This document shows, piece after piece, positions 17,063 through 26,723 of a stretch of 64,000 bases of DNA (the stretch's first letter is position 1; every line of letters begins with the position of its first letter). The translations under genes and the position numbers were made by a program. The notes beneath the pieces are model-generated. The model did no database searches, was not told where the DNA came from, and was given only the letters and a program-made list of their open reading frames with translations. Source of the DNA: Sporolactobacillus sp. THM7-7 (GTDB lineage Bacteria; Bacillota; Bacilli; Bacillales; Sporolactobacillaceae); the NCBI RefSeq assembly GCF_004153225.1, contig NZ_SEMB01000008.1, positions 43,364-107,363 of the forward strand, given 5' to 3'.

Positions 17063-17125
17063 TGCAGCAGAGATTCAGCCGCGGCCGACGACGGAGGAAC
17101 GATTAGACAACATCATCCGAATTCA

Positions 17126-17157
17126 GGGAGATTCGGCTCATCCGGAATCTCCCTTTT
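17126..17157 (+). terminator. terminator after hpf
   Basis: GGGAGATTCGG (17126-17136) pairs with CCGGAATCTCCC (ending 17153) with one bulged base, followed by four T. Confidence 0.8.
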
Positions 17158-17396
17158 CAAAGTTTATGGATCGAGACTTCCCGGGGCGAATCCAGAATGC
17201 CGATTGAAGAAGCTTAACGTACATATGAACGGAATGGATACATACTTCAGCATTACTTTATTTCTGTCCAATTAGGCTTGATTTGAGATAAACGATCGGT
17301 TTTTTATAACGTCAAGAAAGCATTATGAAGAATTTTAAGTGCAGGAAATCGAAAGATCCGTTGGCATCAACACATTGGCTTCTTTACGTTTTTTCT

Positions 17397-17417
17397 TTAT
17401 CGTAATGATTACGATTT
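17397..17417. promoter_or_regulatory. Zur operator (zinc box), orphan
   Basis: ATCGTAAT-G-ATTACGAT (17399-17415) is a perfect 8-1-8 inverted repeat flanked by TT on both sides. It matches the Zur box TCGTAATnATTACGA of Bacillus almost base for base. It overlaps the -35 region of a promoter at 17416-17445, as expected for zinc repression, but no known Zur-controlled gene follows. Confidence 0.75.
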
Positions 17418-17445
17418 GGATTCGAGCCGGTTTTTGGCGTATAAT
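17416..17445 (+). promoter_or_regulatory. promoter next to the Zur box
   Basis: TTGGAT (17416-17421), 18 bases, TATAAT (17440-17445). Its transcript would start near 17452 and run toward secA. The 230 bases after it hold no convincing coding frame; a weak hairpin (CGGAGC with GTTCCG, about 17575-17597) followed by a broken T tract could end a short RNA. Confidence 0.55.
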
Positions 17446-17679
17446 AACAGTGTTTGGCATCTGAACAGTTAATGATATTCTTATTTGGCCCGTAAATACG
17501 GCTTTTCCGACGAATACATGTTTTAAAGCGGGGTGTCCGTTAATTTTTAAGGCAGTAAAAAGCATACGGTAAGCCGGAGCTTTTTCAACGGTTCCGCTTT
17601 CGTTCTTCGGTATGGAGAATGGCAGGATCGGGTTACAGACTGATTAGAGGACTAGCTCAAGCTGAAACCAGCGAAATTA

Positions 17680-17708
17680 TTGTCACGGTGTATGAATATT
17701 GATAAAAT
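17680..17708 (+). promoter_or_regulatory. sigma-A promoter of secA
   Basis: TTGTCA (17680-17685), 17 bases, TAAAAT (17703-17708), about 140 bases before the secA start. Confidence 0.7.
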
Positions 17709-17847
17709 GATAGTTATATGGAGACCGTGAGTCGGAATTGAATTGGGAATCGGTGCTCGTCCGCAATGCGGAGAGCAAGAAACGGTGATAAAATCAGGCG
17801 CCGGATGAGGCGCTGTTTCGAATGCCGAAAACGAGGTGTATACAAGC

Positions 17848-20364
17848 ATGCTGGGAATGCTCAAAAAAGTATTAGGTGATACAAGTCTTCGCAAGTACGG
17901 CAAGATCGAGAAGCTGGCCCGAGTTATTGATGGGATGGCCGATGAGATGAAGGCGCTGAGCGATGATGAGCTGCAGGCAAAGACACCTGAGTTCAAGGAA
18001 CGGCTGGCCAATGGCGAAACGCTTAACGATATTCTGCCGGAAGCTTATGCAGTCGTTCGCGAGGCGTCCGACCGTATACTTGGGCTCAGGCCGTTCTTCG
18101 TTCAGCTGATTGGCGCCATCGCCCTCCATCAGGGCAATATCGCTGAGATGAAGACCGGTGAAGGGAAGACGCTCGTGGCGACGATGCCGCTGTATCTGAA
18201 TGCGCTGGAAGGAAAGGGCGTCCATCTTGTGACGGTTAACGATTACCTGGCTTCGCGCGATGCCGAGCAGCTTGGGCTTCTGTATAATTTTCTCGGCCTG
18301 TCTGTCGGTCTGAATACGGCGGGGCTGTCGCAGCAGGAAAAGAAAGAGGCCTACGCAGCGGATATTACTTACGGAACGAATAATGAGTTCGGTTTCGACT
18401 ATCTGCGGGACAATATGGTGCTTTACAAAGAAGAAATGGTGCAACGTCCGCTGAATTTCGCGATCGTCGATGAGGTGGACTCCATCCTGATCGACGAGGC
18501 GCGGACACCGCTCATTATTTCGGGGAATGCGGAAAAATCGACGGATTTGTATGTCCGGGCGAATCAGTTCGCCAGACTGCTGACCGAGAAACAGGATTAT
18601 ACGGTCGATTTGAAAACGAAATCGGTTCAGCTGACAGAAGAAGGAATGACGAAAGCCGAAAACTTTTTCCATATCAAAAATTTGTATGATTACACCAATG
18701 TACGTACCAACCATCATGTCAGTCTGGCTCTAAAGGCCCACGCCATTATGCACCGCGACACGGATTATGTGGTTCAGGACGGGCAAATTATCATCGTTGA
18801 CCCGTTTACCGGCCGTCTCATGCAGGGCCGCCGTTACAGCGACGGGCTCCATCAGGCGATTGAGGCGAAGGAAGGGCTCCAGATTCAGAGCGAAAGCAAA
18901 ACGTTGGCGACGATCACGCTGCAAAACTATTTCCGGATGTACGGCAAGCTGGCTGGGATGACCGGTACGGCAAAGACTGAAGAAGAGGAATTTCAAAGCA
19001 TCTACAACATGGACGTCATCGTGGTACCGACCAACAAACCGGTGATTCGCGAAGATAAGCCGGATCTGATTTATAAATCGAAAAAAGGGAAGTTTAAGGC
19101 GGCCGTGGAAGAAATCGCCACTTTGTATCACCGGGGTCAACCGGTGCTCGTCGGTACGGTGGCCGTGGAAACATCGGAACTGATTTCGAAAATGCTGAAA
19201 AGACGCGGGATTCCCCATAACGTCCTGAATGCGAAAAACCATGCGCGTGAAGCGGAGATCATCGAAAACGCCGGACAAGTCGGCTCGGTGACGATCGCCA
19301 CCAACATGGCCGGCCGCGGGACGGACATCAAACTGGGCGAAGGTGTGAAGGAACTCGGTGGTTTGTTTATTCTTGGCACGGAGCGTCATGAGTCGCGGCG
19401 TATCGACAACCAGCTGCGTGGACGTTCCGGGCGCCAGGGCGATCCGGGGGTGTCGCGTTTTTACCTGTCTCTGGAAGACGACTTGATGAAGCGCTTCGGT
19501 TCGGATCGGATGAAAGGCATGATGGAGAAGCTCGGCATGGATGACGACCAGCCGATCGAGAGCCGGATGGTCAGCCGGTCTGTTGAATCGGCACAGAAGC
19601 GGGTGGAAGGCAATAACTTCGATGCCCGCAAGCAGCTGCTCAAGTTCGATGACGTCATGCGCCAGCAGCGGGAAATCATTTACAAACAGCGCATGGAAGT
19701 CATGGAGTCCAAGGACATTCGGCCGGATATCGAACATATGATAAAATCGGTCATTGAAAATCAGGTTAAGGCGCATACGCCGGAGAACGAAGTGCCGGAG
19801 GATTGGGATCTTAAGTCGATTGTTGATTATTTAAATGCAAAACTGTTTGAAGAAGGGTATCTCTCGGTTAAGGATCTGAACGGTAAAGACCCGGAAGAGA
19901 TGACGGATGACCTGTATGAAAAGGCGATCGCCCGTTATGATGAAAAAGAGGAACGCTTCACTCCGGAGCGGATGCGTGAATTCGAACGCGTGATTATGCT
20001 CCGGACGGTCGATACAAAGTGGATGGACCATATTGACGCGATGGAACAGTTGCGCGAAGGGATTCATCTGCGCGCTTACGGACAGGTCGACCCATACCGG
20101 GCCTATCAGGTTGAAGGATTCAAAATGTTCGAAGACATGGTTGCCGGTATTGAGGAAGAAGTGGTCACCATTCTGATGAAAGCGGAGATTCAGGAAGAGC
20201 CCGTTCAACGGGAGCGGGTAGCCCAGGGACTTCGTGTGATCTCCGGCGGCAAGGACGGAGAACAGAAGAAAAGGACGCCGTTCAGACGGAAAGTGCACGT
20301 CGGACGGAATGATCCGTGTCCATGCGGCAGCGGAAAGAAATATAAGAATTGTCACGGTAAGTAA
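17848..20364 (+). CDS. secA: protein translocase ATPase SecA
   Basis: This 838-residue motor pushes precursor proteins through SecYEG. Visible parts in order: [11 protein letters not shown] (Walker A, about residue 100), [20 protein letters not shown] (Walker B, about residue 208), [20 protein letters not shown] (motif VI region), and the C-terminal SEC-C zinc motif [16 protein letters not shown], which binds SecB-like partners or ribosomes. ATG 17848 is chosen for GAGGTG 9 bases upstream and the normal [11 protein letters not shown] start. secG lies in the same window at 54.9 kb. prfB follows closely, as in many Bacillales. Confidence 0.98.
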   Translation: MLGMLKKVLGDTSLRKYGKIEKLARVIDGMADEMKALSDDELQAKTPEFKERLANGETLNDILPEAYAVVREASDRILGLRPFFVQLIGAIALHQGNIAEMKTGEGKTLVATMPLYLNALEGKGVHLVTVNDYLASRDAEQLGLLYNFLGLSVGLNTAGLSQQEKKEAYAADITYGTNNEFGFDYLRDNMVLYKEEMVQRPLNFAIVDEVDSILIDEARTPLIISGNAEKSTDLYVRANQFARLLTEKQDYTVDLKTKSVQLTEEGMTKAENFFHIKNLYDYTNVRTNHHVSLALKAHAIMHRDTDYVVQDGQIIIVDPFTGRLMQGRRYSDGLHQAIEAKEGLQIQSESKTLATITLQNYFRMYGKLAGMTGTAKTEEEEFQSIYNMDVIVVPTNKPVIREDKPDLIYKSKKGKFKAAVEEIATLYHRGQPVLVGTVAVETSELISKMLKRRGIPHNVLNAKNHAREAEIIENAGQVGSVTIATNMAGRGTDIKLGEGVKELGGLFILGTERHESRRIDNQLRGRSGRQGDPGVSRFYLSLEDDLMKRFGSDRMKGMMEKLGMDDDQPIESRMVSRSVESAQKRVEGNNFDARKQLLKFDDVMRQQREIIYKQRMEVMESKDIRPDIEHMIKSVIENQVKAHTPENEVPEDWDLKSIVDYLNAKLFEEGYLSVKDLNGKDPEEMTDDLYEKAIARYDEKEERFTPERMREFERVIMLRTVDTKWMDHIDAMEQLREGIHLRAYGQVDPYRAYQVEGFKMFEDMVAGIEEEVVTILMKAEIQEEPVQRERVAQGLRVISGGKDGEQKKRTPFRRKVHVGRNDPCPCGSGKKYKNCHGK

Positions 20365-20414
20365 TCGACAGGTTACCATGGCAATAAAGAAAAATGAGAG
20401 AGAGTAGGATGAAA

Positions 20415-21513
20415 ATGGATTTACCGGAAATGAAGCACGAAATCACGGAGATGGAAGGCCGTCTCCACGAATTCAGGGGGTCTCTTTGACTTAGACAGCA
20501 AACAGGCACGTATCGCCGAGCTGGAAGAAAAGATGACGATGCCCGGTTTCTGGGATGATAATGAGAAGGCCCAGAAAGTGATTGATGAGGCCAACCATTT
20601 GAAAGATCAAGTCGGACATCTGAAAGAGCTAGAATCCAAATTTGAAGATCTTCAGGTCGCCTATGAACTCGTCAAGGAAGATGGCGATGCCGACCTCAAG
20701 GAGGAACTAGAGGAGTCTCTGAAAGAGTCGCGGATGGCATTCAACCGGTACGAGACTCGGATGCTGTTAAGCGGAGCCCACGACAAAAATAATGCGATTC
20801 TCGAGCTGCATCCGGGTGCGGGGGGCACGGAGGCACAGGACTGGGCGTCTATGCTCCTGCGTATGTATACGCGCTGGGCGGAAAGCAAAGGGTTTTCTGT
20901 CGAGACACTCGATTATCTTCCAGGTGACGAAGCCGGTGTCAAGAGCGTGACGCTGCTTATTAAAGGTGCCGACGCTTTCGGGTATCTGAAAGCAGAAAGG
21001 GGCATCCACCGTCTTGTCCGGATTTCGCCCTTTGATGCCGCAGGGCGCCGGCACACATCGTTTGTCTCATGCGATGTCGTTCCGGAGCTGGACGAAGATA
21101 TCGACATTGACGTGAGACCGGAAGATTTACGCATGGACGTTTTTCGATCAAGCGGAGCCGGCGGTCAGCACATCAATAAAACGTCATCGGCCGTTCGTTT
21201 AACGCACTTGCCGACCGGGATCGTCGTCAGCTGCCAGTCGGAGCGTTCGCAGTTCCAGAACCGCGAACAAGCGATGAAAATGCTGAAGTCAAGATTGTAT
21301 CAAATGGAAGAAGAGAAAAAGGAGCAGGAAAAGGCGGCCCTGCGCGGCGAACAGAAAGAAATTGGCTGGGGCAGCCAGATCCGCTCGTACGTTTTTCACC
21401 CGTATACGATGGTCAAAGATCATCGGACAAACGTGGAAATCGGCGATGTCAACCGCGTGATGGACGGCGATCTTGATCCGTTCATCGATGCGTATTTGCG
21501 GCTGAATCTGTAA
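20415..21513 (+). CDS. prfB: peptide chain release factor 2 (programmed +1 frameshift)
   Basis: RF2 reads UGA and UAA stops. The first 24 codons from ATG 20415 ([13 protein letters not shown]) end at CTT TGA C (20484-20490), preceded by the internal ribosome-like AGGGGG. This is the classic autoregulatory site: low RF2 lets the ribosome slip +1 at CTT and continue as GAC. The joined product has about 365 residues, as in B. subtilis. The downstream part has the peptidyl-tRNA hydrolysis loop GGQ in [20 protein letters not shown] and the stop-codon-recognising SPF-type tripeptide ([14 protein letters not shown]). An automatic gene finder would start wrongly at 20533. Confidence 0.95.
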
Positions 21514-21564
21514 ACCGATTTTTTTGATTAAACAAACCAAGATACGACTTTTATCCCAATAATT

Positions 21565-21604
21565 AACGCTTGAGGATATCATTTCCTCAAGCGTTTTGTT
21601 TTTT
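21565..21604 (+). terminator. terminator after prfB
   Basis: AACGCTTGAGG (21565-21575) pairs perfectly with CCTCAAGCGTT (21585-21595), then TTGTTTTTT. The repeat array begins 17 bases later. Confidence 0.88.
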
Positions 21605-21620
21605 ACTGATGTTAAGGAAA

Positions 21621-22750
21621 GCCGGGCCGAAACCGAGGAAGGTTGAGCCGAAACCGAGGAAAGCCGCACCGAAACTGCAGAATGTGAGCTCGGAACCGCA
21701 GAATGTGAGCTCGGAACGGCAGAATGCAAGCCCGAAACTGCAGAATGTCGACTCAGAATAGCAGAATGCGAGCCCGGAACGGCAGAATGTCAACGTAGAA
21801 CCGCAGGATGTCAGCTCAGAATCGCAGAATGCGAGCTCGGAACGGCAGAATGTCAACTCGAAACCGCAGAATGCAAGCCCGAACGGCAGAATGTCAACTC
21901 AGAACCGCAGAATGCGAGCTCGGAACCGCAGAATGTCGACTCAGAACCGCAGAATGCGACCTCGGAACCGCAGAATGCGAGCTCGGAACCGCAGAATGTG
22001 AGCTCGGAACCGTAAAATGCGAGCTCGGAACGGCAGAATGTCAACTCGGAACGGCAGAATGTCAACTCAGAACCGCAGAATGCGAGCTCGGAACCGCAGA
22101 ATGCAGGCTCGGAACCGCAGAATGTCGACTCAGAACCGCAGAATGCAGGCTCGGAACCGCGGAATGTGAGCTCAGAATAGCAGAATGCGAGCTCGGAACC
22201 GCAGAATGTGAGCTCGGAACCGCAGAATGCAGGCTCGGAACCGCAGAATGTGAGCTCGGAACGGCAGAATGTCAACTCGGAACGGCAGAATGTCAACTCA
22301 GAACCGCAGAATACGAGCTCGGAACCGCAGAATGTGAGCTCGGAACGGCAGAATGTCGACTCAGAATAGCAGAATGCAAGCCCGAAACGGCAGAATGTCG
22401 ACTCAGAACAGCAGAATACGAGCTCAGAACCGCGAATGTGAGCTCAGAATAGCAGAATGCGAGCTCGGAACCGCAGAATGTGAGCTCAGAATAGCAGAAT
22501 GTGAGCTCGGAACCGCAGAATGCAGGCTCGGAACCGCAGAATGCGAGCTCGGAACGGCAGAATGTCAACTCGGAACGGCAGAATGTCAACTCAGAACCGC
22601 AGAATACGAGCTCGGAACCGCAGAATGTGAGCTCGGAACGGCAGAATGTCGACTCAGAATAGCAGAATGCAAGCCCGAAACGGCAGAATGTCAGCTCAGA
22701 ACCGTAGAATGCAAGCCCGAACCGCAGAATGTCGAACGAAAACCATCGAA
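21621..22750 (+). repeat. 54-unit, 21-bp tandem repeat array (CAGAAT family, array 1)
   Basis: About 54 direct units of 21 bp (three units of 20 bp) fill this interval. The consensus is about GTGAGCTCGGAACCGCAGAAT, with G-C/T-G/C/A variation at bases 2-4 and frequent palindromic GAGCTC or GTCGAC cores. The CAGAAT end is the most constant part; the first two units are decayed. Because 21 is a multiple of three, frames stay open for long stretches and give seven-residue repeats on both strands, but each frame has in-array stops and no ribosome site, so I call it noncoding. A 148-bp block (22252-22399) is repeated without change at 22545-22692. The same monomer family recurs at 46.2 kb. It occupies the gap between the prfB terminator and the ftsE promoter region. 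Confidence 0.95.
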
Positions 22751-22934
22751 TTGATTCTCATTGCTGAATTGATGTTCGCTAATGTTAATGGGGAACGGCC
22801 GGGGCCTAGTTTATTTCACAATTCGTACAAGTGGAAAATGATAAAGACTTTTGAACAAATCCTTATGCTGCGACTTTCGGCCTTTCTTGAAATTTAAATG
22901 TAATATTTTTATTGGGGAATCCTGTCGAATGGAA

Positions 22935-22943
22935 TGGTATAAT
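22935..22943 (+). promoter_or_regulatory. extended -10 promoter before ftsE
   Basis: TGGTATAAT is a perfect extended -10 element. No good -35 lies at 17 bases. The leader to ftsE would be about 315 bases and contains a hairpin (TCCGGA at 23010 with TCCGGA at 23027) followed by a T-rich tract that might attenuate. Confidence 0.55.
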
Positions 22944-23265
22944 GAAAATTAAGAGACGATGTAGGGTCTCAATAGAAATAGCTCATCGATTTGCCTCGTC
23001 TTTAATATCCGGAGCCCAGCCGATTCCGGAGATTTTGTCTTTTCAACATACTTGTTTCCTCATGGATACATAATTCAATGCGTTGCATGACATACGGATT
23101 CGAGGACCGTTTGTTTTTCGGTCTGAGCACGTACCATCGCACGGGCTTTGGACCTGTCCGTTTCAATGGTGGGAAAATGCGATGCAAAGAAACAGAGAGC
23201 GTTTGGACAGAATTTGTTTGGCGAGGTCGAATTCTATCAAAAAGTACCGGGGGAATAATAGCAAC

Positions 23266-23961
23266 ATGGATAATATGATTCTCATGCAAAACGTTTGGAA
23301 GGCCTATCCAAACGGTGTCATGGCACTGAACGGCGTCGATCTTTCCGTGAAAAAGGGTGAATTTGTCTACGTCGTTGGGCCAAGCGGGGCCGGAAAATCG
23401 ACCTTTATAAAAATGATATACAGAGAATTGAAACCGACGAGAGGTAAAATTTTTGTCAATAACAAAAATATAGCTAATCTAAAAAACAGGCAGGTACCTT
23501 ATCTGCGCAGAAAAATCGGTGTCGTCTTCCAGGACTTTAAGCTGCTGCCGAAACTGACGGTTTATGAAAACGTGGCTTTCGCGCTCGAAGTCATCGAAGA
23601 ACATCCGAGTCAAATAAAAAAAAGAGTGATGGAAGTTCTTGATCTGGTCGGGCTGAAGCATAAGCTCCGTTCTTTTCCGGATCAGCTGTCCGGAGGCGAG
23701 CAGCAGCGCGTGTCGATTGCCCGCTCGATTTGCAACCGCCCGCCGGTGCTGATCGCAGACGAACCGACGGGAAATCTCGACCCGGAGACCTCGTGGCAGA
23801 TTATGGACGTTTTCAGAAGAATCAATGAGCAGGGAACGACCGTCGTTATGGCTACGCATAACAAGGATATCGTTAACCATATCAGACATCGGGTCATCGC
23901 GCTTGAAGGCGGCATGGTCGTACGTGATGAGCAGGAAGGGGAATACGGTTATGAAGCTTAG
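23266..23961 (+). CDS. ftsE: cell division ABC transporter ATP-binding protein FtsE
   Basis: This 231-residue ATPase pairs with FtsX to switch cell-wall hydrolases at the membrane (CwlO in B. subtilis). Walker A GPSGAGKST is at residues 38-46, the ABC signature LSGGEQQR near residue 144, Walker B VLIADEPTGNLD near residue 163, and the switch His in MATHNKDI. ATG 23266 has GGGGGA about 11 bases upstream; ATG 23275 would match the B. subtilis start and is also possible. Its end overlaps ftsX. Confidence 0.96.
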   Translation: MDNMILMQNVWKAYPNGVMALNGVDLSVKKGEFVYVVGPSGAGKSTFIKMIYRELKPTRGKIFVNNKNIANLKNRQVPYLRRKIGVVFQDFKLLPKLTVYENVAFALEVIEEHPSQIKKRVMEVLDLVGLKHKLRSFPDQLSGGEQQRVSIARSICNRPPVLIADEPTGNLDPETSWQIMDVFRRINEQGTTVVMATHNKDIVNHIRHRVIALEGGMVVRDEQEGEYGYEA

Positions 23962-24844
23962 AACAATGAACCGGCATTTACGGGAAAGTTTCCGGAGTCT
24001 GACAAGAAACGGCTGGATGTCGTTCGCTTCGATCAGTGCGGTGACCGTTTCACTTGTACTGGTCGCTATGTTTCTTATCGTCATGTTCAATCTGAATAAA
24101 ATTGCCGGGGACGTTGAAAATGACGTCGAGGTTAAAGTCTATCTCGATCAGTCGACAACGGCCGCGCAGCAAAACCAGCTGGAGGAAAGGTTGAAAGGAA
24201 TCGCCGACGTTCAGTCCGTCAGCTTCGTGTCTAGAAAAGAAGGACTGAACAGTCTTCTGGACAGTCTCGGAACGGACAGTAACCAGTTTCAGGATTTGCA
24301 GAGAGAAAATCCTTTGCCAAACGCATTTGTGCTGAAAACAAACCAGCCCGAGCAGACGATTCAGGTGGCATCTGAAGCGAGAAATCTGCCGAACGTCGCC
24401 GATGTCCGTTACGGCAAAGGGACGGTTGAACGGCTGTTTAAGTTTGTTAATATCATGAGAAACGTCGGCATTGTCCTGATTCTCGGGCTCCTGTTTACCT
24501 CTGTTTTTCTGATTGCCAACACCATCAAGCTGACCATTGTGGCCCGTCGCCGCGAAATCGAAATTATGAAGCTTTGCGGAGCGACAAATGCGTTTGTCCG
24601 CTGGCCTTATTTTATCGAGGGACTGCTTATGGGAATACTTGGTTCGCTGATTCCGGTCACACTTGTTATTGTTGTGTACCATTTTGCCTATTATAATCTT
24701 AGCAGCAACTTGTCGCAGATGTTTATCAGACTGATTCCGTTTCAGACGATGGTCACCAACCTCAGTTTGCTTCTCGTAGGCATTGGCGCTTTAATCGGGG
24801 TCTGGGGCAGTGTCAGCTCGGTACGCAAATTCCTGAAGATCTGA
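23951..24844 (+). CDS. ftsX: cell division protein FtsX
   Basis: This 297-residue membrane protein has four predicted membrane segments: one after the short cytoplasmic N-terminus (about residues 23-45) and three near the C-terminus (about 170-195, 220-245, 265-290), with a large extracellular loop between the first and second that contacts hydrolase partners. ARRREIEIMKLCGATNAFVR is the FtsX motif next to TM2. It starts inside the last codons of ftsE (11-base overlap), which fits tight coupling of the two subunits. Its length matches B. subtilis FtsX (296). Confidence 0.95.
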   Translation: MKLRTMNRHLRESFRSLTRNGWMSFASISAVTVSLVLVAMFLIVMFNLNKIAGDVENDVEVKVYLDQSTTAAQQNQLEERLKGIADVQSVSFVSRKEGLNSLLDSLGTDSNQFQDLQRENPLPNAFVLKTNQPEQTIQVASEARNLPNVADVRYGKGTVERLFKFVNIMRNVGIVLILGLLFTSVFLIANTIKLTIVARRREIEIMKLCGATNAFVRWPYFIEGLLMGILGSLIPVTLVIVVYHFAYYNLSSNLSQMFIRLIPFQTMVTNLSLLLVGIGALIGVWGSVSSVRKFLKI

Positions 24845-24968
24845 AATGAATCCGCCTCAATACAGAGACAAAACGCCACGGTTGCTGTAAGATCAACATT
24901 AGCGTGTACCTTTCGGACGAAAGTTTCGGAAGCGGCAATGGTGACGATTATAGAGGGGGCCATTCAAT

Positions 24969-26426
24969 ATGAAAAAATTCAGCGGCAAAGTTGTCGCTCT
25001 GCTGATGGCGTTATCGCTGATTGTGGGCGCAGCCGGATCCTTTGCGGTGTTCCGCCTGACCTTAAACCGTCCGCACGTTTCAACCCCCGCGACTGAAGTA
25101 AGTTCGGCCGCGGCGGACAGCGAGGCGTCAAAAGTCAAAGTCATCCATGATTTAATCGAACGGGACTATTATGAAAAGGTAAACAGCGACAAGCTGTACA
25201 ATGGGGCAATCAAAGGGATGATTGAAGCGCTGGATGATCCGTTCTCCAGCTACATGAATGCGAAACTGGCTTCGGAGTTTACCCAGTCGCTGTCTTCGTC
25301 TTTTCAGGGCATCGGTGCGGAAGTACAAATGGTCGGCGATAAAGTCAGTATTGTGTCTCCGATAAAAGGTTCCCCGGCGGAAAAAGCCGGACTCAAACCG
25401 AACGATCAGATTGTATCGATTGACGGGAAGTCGACAGAAGGTTTTGACATCAATGAAGCCGTCAGCAAGATTCGCGGGGAAAAAGGTACGACGGTTAAGC
25501 TTGGGATTAAGCGTCCCGGCGTTAGCCGCGAACTGACCTTCTCCATTAAACGCGACGATATCCCGATTCGGACGGTTGAAAGCCGGATGATCCAGAACGG
25601 CGGGCAGTCGATCGGTTATATCGCCATTACACAGTTCAATGAAAATACCGATAAAGAATTTGCAAAGGCCCTGAAATCCCTGGAAGACAGGAAGATGAAT
25701 GGCCTGGTTCTCGATGTCCGGGGCAATCCCGGCGGCTATCTCCAGGCAGTAGAGAAGATGGCGAATCTGCTTGTTCCAAATAAGAAGCCGATTGTACAAA
25801 TTGAAGACCGGGAAGGAAAGAAACAGCCATTCTATTCGACGCTTAAAACGAAGAAGGATTATCCAGTCGTGTGTCTGATTGACGAAGGGAGCGCCTCGGC
25901 TTCGGAAATTCTAGCCGGCGCGCTGCATGAAGGAGCCGGCTACCCGCTTGTCGGCGTCAAAACATTTGGCAAGGGCACGGTTCAGCAAGGGATCGAACTC
26001 TCTGACAGAAGCGAACTCAAGCTGACGACCAACAGATGGCTCACACCCGACGGCAACTGGGTTCATAAAAAAGGACTCAAACCGACCGTCAGTGTGAAGC
26101 AGCCAAGTTACTTTTATGTCACACCCCCGGCACTGAAGAAGGGTGAGACGCTTAAATTTGATCAGACGGGCGATAATGTGGCTGACTTTCAGAAGATGCT
26201 GATCGGTGCCGGATTCGATCCGAAAAGGTCGGACGGCTATTTCAGCCGAGACACGGAAAAAGCGGTCACGTCATTCCAGCAATCCGCCAAACTTCCCGCA
26301 ACAGGTGTGATCGATCAGAAAACGGCCAACGAACTGCAAGCAATGACGATGAAAGCTGTCGGCCAGGAGAACAACGACCGTCAGTTGAAGGCGGCGGTTC
26401 AGGAAGTGAAAGAAGAAATAAAGTAA
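24969..26426 (+). CDS. ctpB: C-terminal processing peptidase (S41), CtpB-like
   Basis: This 485-residue protease has an N-terminal membrane anchor (residues 8-28), a PDZ domain (about 105-190, with GIGAEVQMVGDKVSIVSPI), an S41 core with the catalytic Ser in DEGSASASEILAGAL and the Lys in VKTFGKGTVQ, and a C-terminal peptidoglycan-binding domain (VADFQKMLIGAGFDP to ATGVIDQKTANELQ). In B. subtilis CtpB cleaves SpoIVFA to signal sigma-K activation across the forespore membrane. It follows ftsEX as it does there, which supports the name over CtpA. Confidence 0.9.
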   Translation: MKKFSGKVVALLMALSLIVGAAGSFAVFRLTLNRPHVSTPATEVSSAAADSEASKVKVIHDLIERDYYEKVNSDKLYNGAIKGMIEALDDPFSSYMNAKLASEFTQSLSSSFQGIGAEVQMVGDKVSIVSPIKGSPAEKAGLKPNDQIVSIDGKSTEGFDINEAVSKIRGEKGTTVKLGIKRPGVSRELTFSIKRDDIPIRTVESRMIQNGGQSIGYIAITQFNENTDKEFAKALKSLEDRKMNGLVLDVRGNPGGYLQAVEKMANLLVPNKKPIVQIEDREGKKQPFYSTLKTKKDYPVVCLIDEGSASASEILAGALHEGAGYPLVGVKTFGKGTVQQGIELSDRSELKLTTNRWLTPDGNWVHKKGLKPTVSVKQPSYFYVTPPALKKGETLKFDQTGDNVADFQKMLIGAGFDPKRSDGYFSRDTEKAVTSFQQSAKLPATGVIDQKTANELQAMTMKAVGQENNDRQLKAAVQEVKEEIK

Positions 26427-26474
26427 GTACGGCTGACGGAACGTAAAAAAATACGGCTGAGCAGCGCAGAGAAA

Positions 26475-26509
26475 AGCAATGCACCCAACAGGGGCCGCAT
26501 TGCTTTTTT
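26475..26509 (+). terminator. terminator after ctpB
   Basis: AGCAATGC (26475-26482) pairs with GCATTGCT (26497-26504), followed by T residues. Confidence 0.82.
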
Positions 26510-26723
26510 AGTAGGCGGATTTAGGAATAACCAATCCATAAGGCGCCGCTTTAAGTTTTTTACGACAAACGCATTTCATTTTGGAAAAATGGAAGCGATA
26601 TTAAAATTTTTACAGAGAGCCCATTCCATGCTTTAACGAAATCTCAGTTTGCTGTATTCTTAAATTATAGGAAATGCCAATGTTTATGATACAGGTTTAT
26701 TGATGGTTTTGGAGGAATGGCGG

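Noticed and set aside
21808-22452. Long open frames through array 1 on both strands (heptapeptide repeats such as TAECELG or FCRSELT)
   Set aside because: They arise because the 21-bp unit is a multiple of three. Each frame is cut by stops within the array, no ribosome site precedes them, and opposite strands are equally open.
21621-22750. CRISPR array
   Set aside because: Units are contiguous 21-mers without unique spacers, and no cas gene is present.
23083-23265. N-terminal extension of FtsE
   Set aside because: The extra 61 codons are not FtsE-like; the GGGGGA site and family length place the start at 23266.
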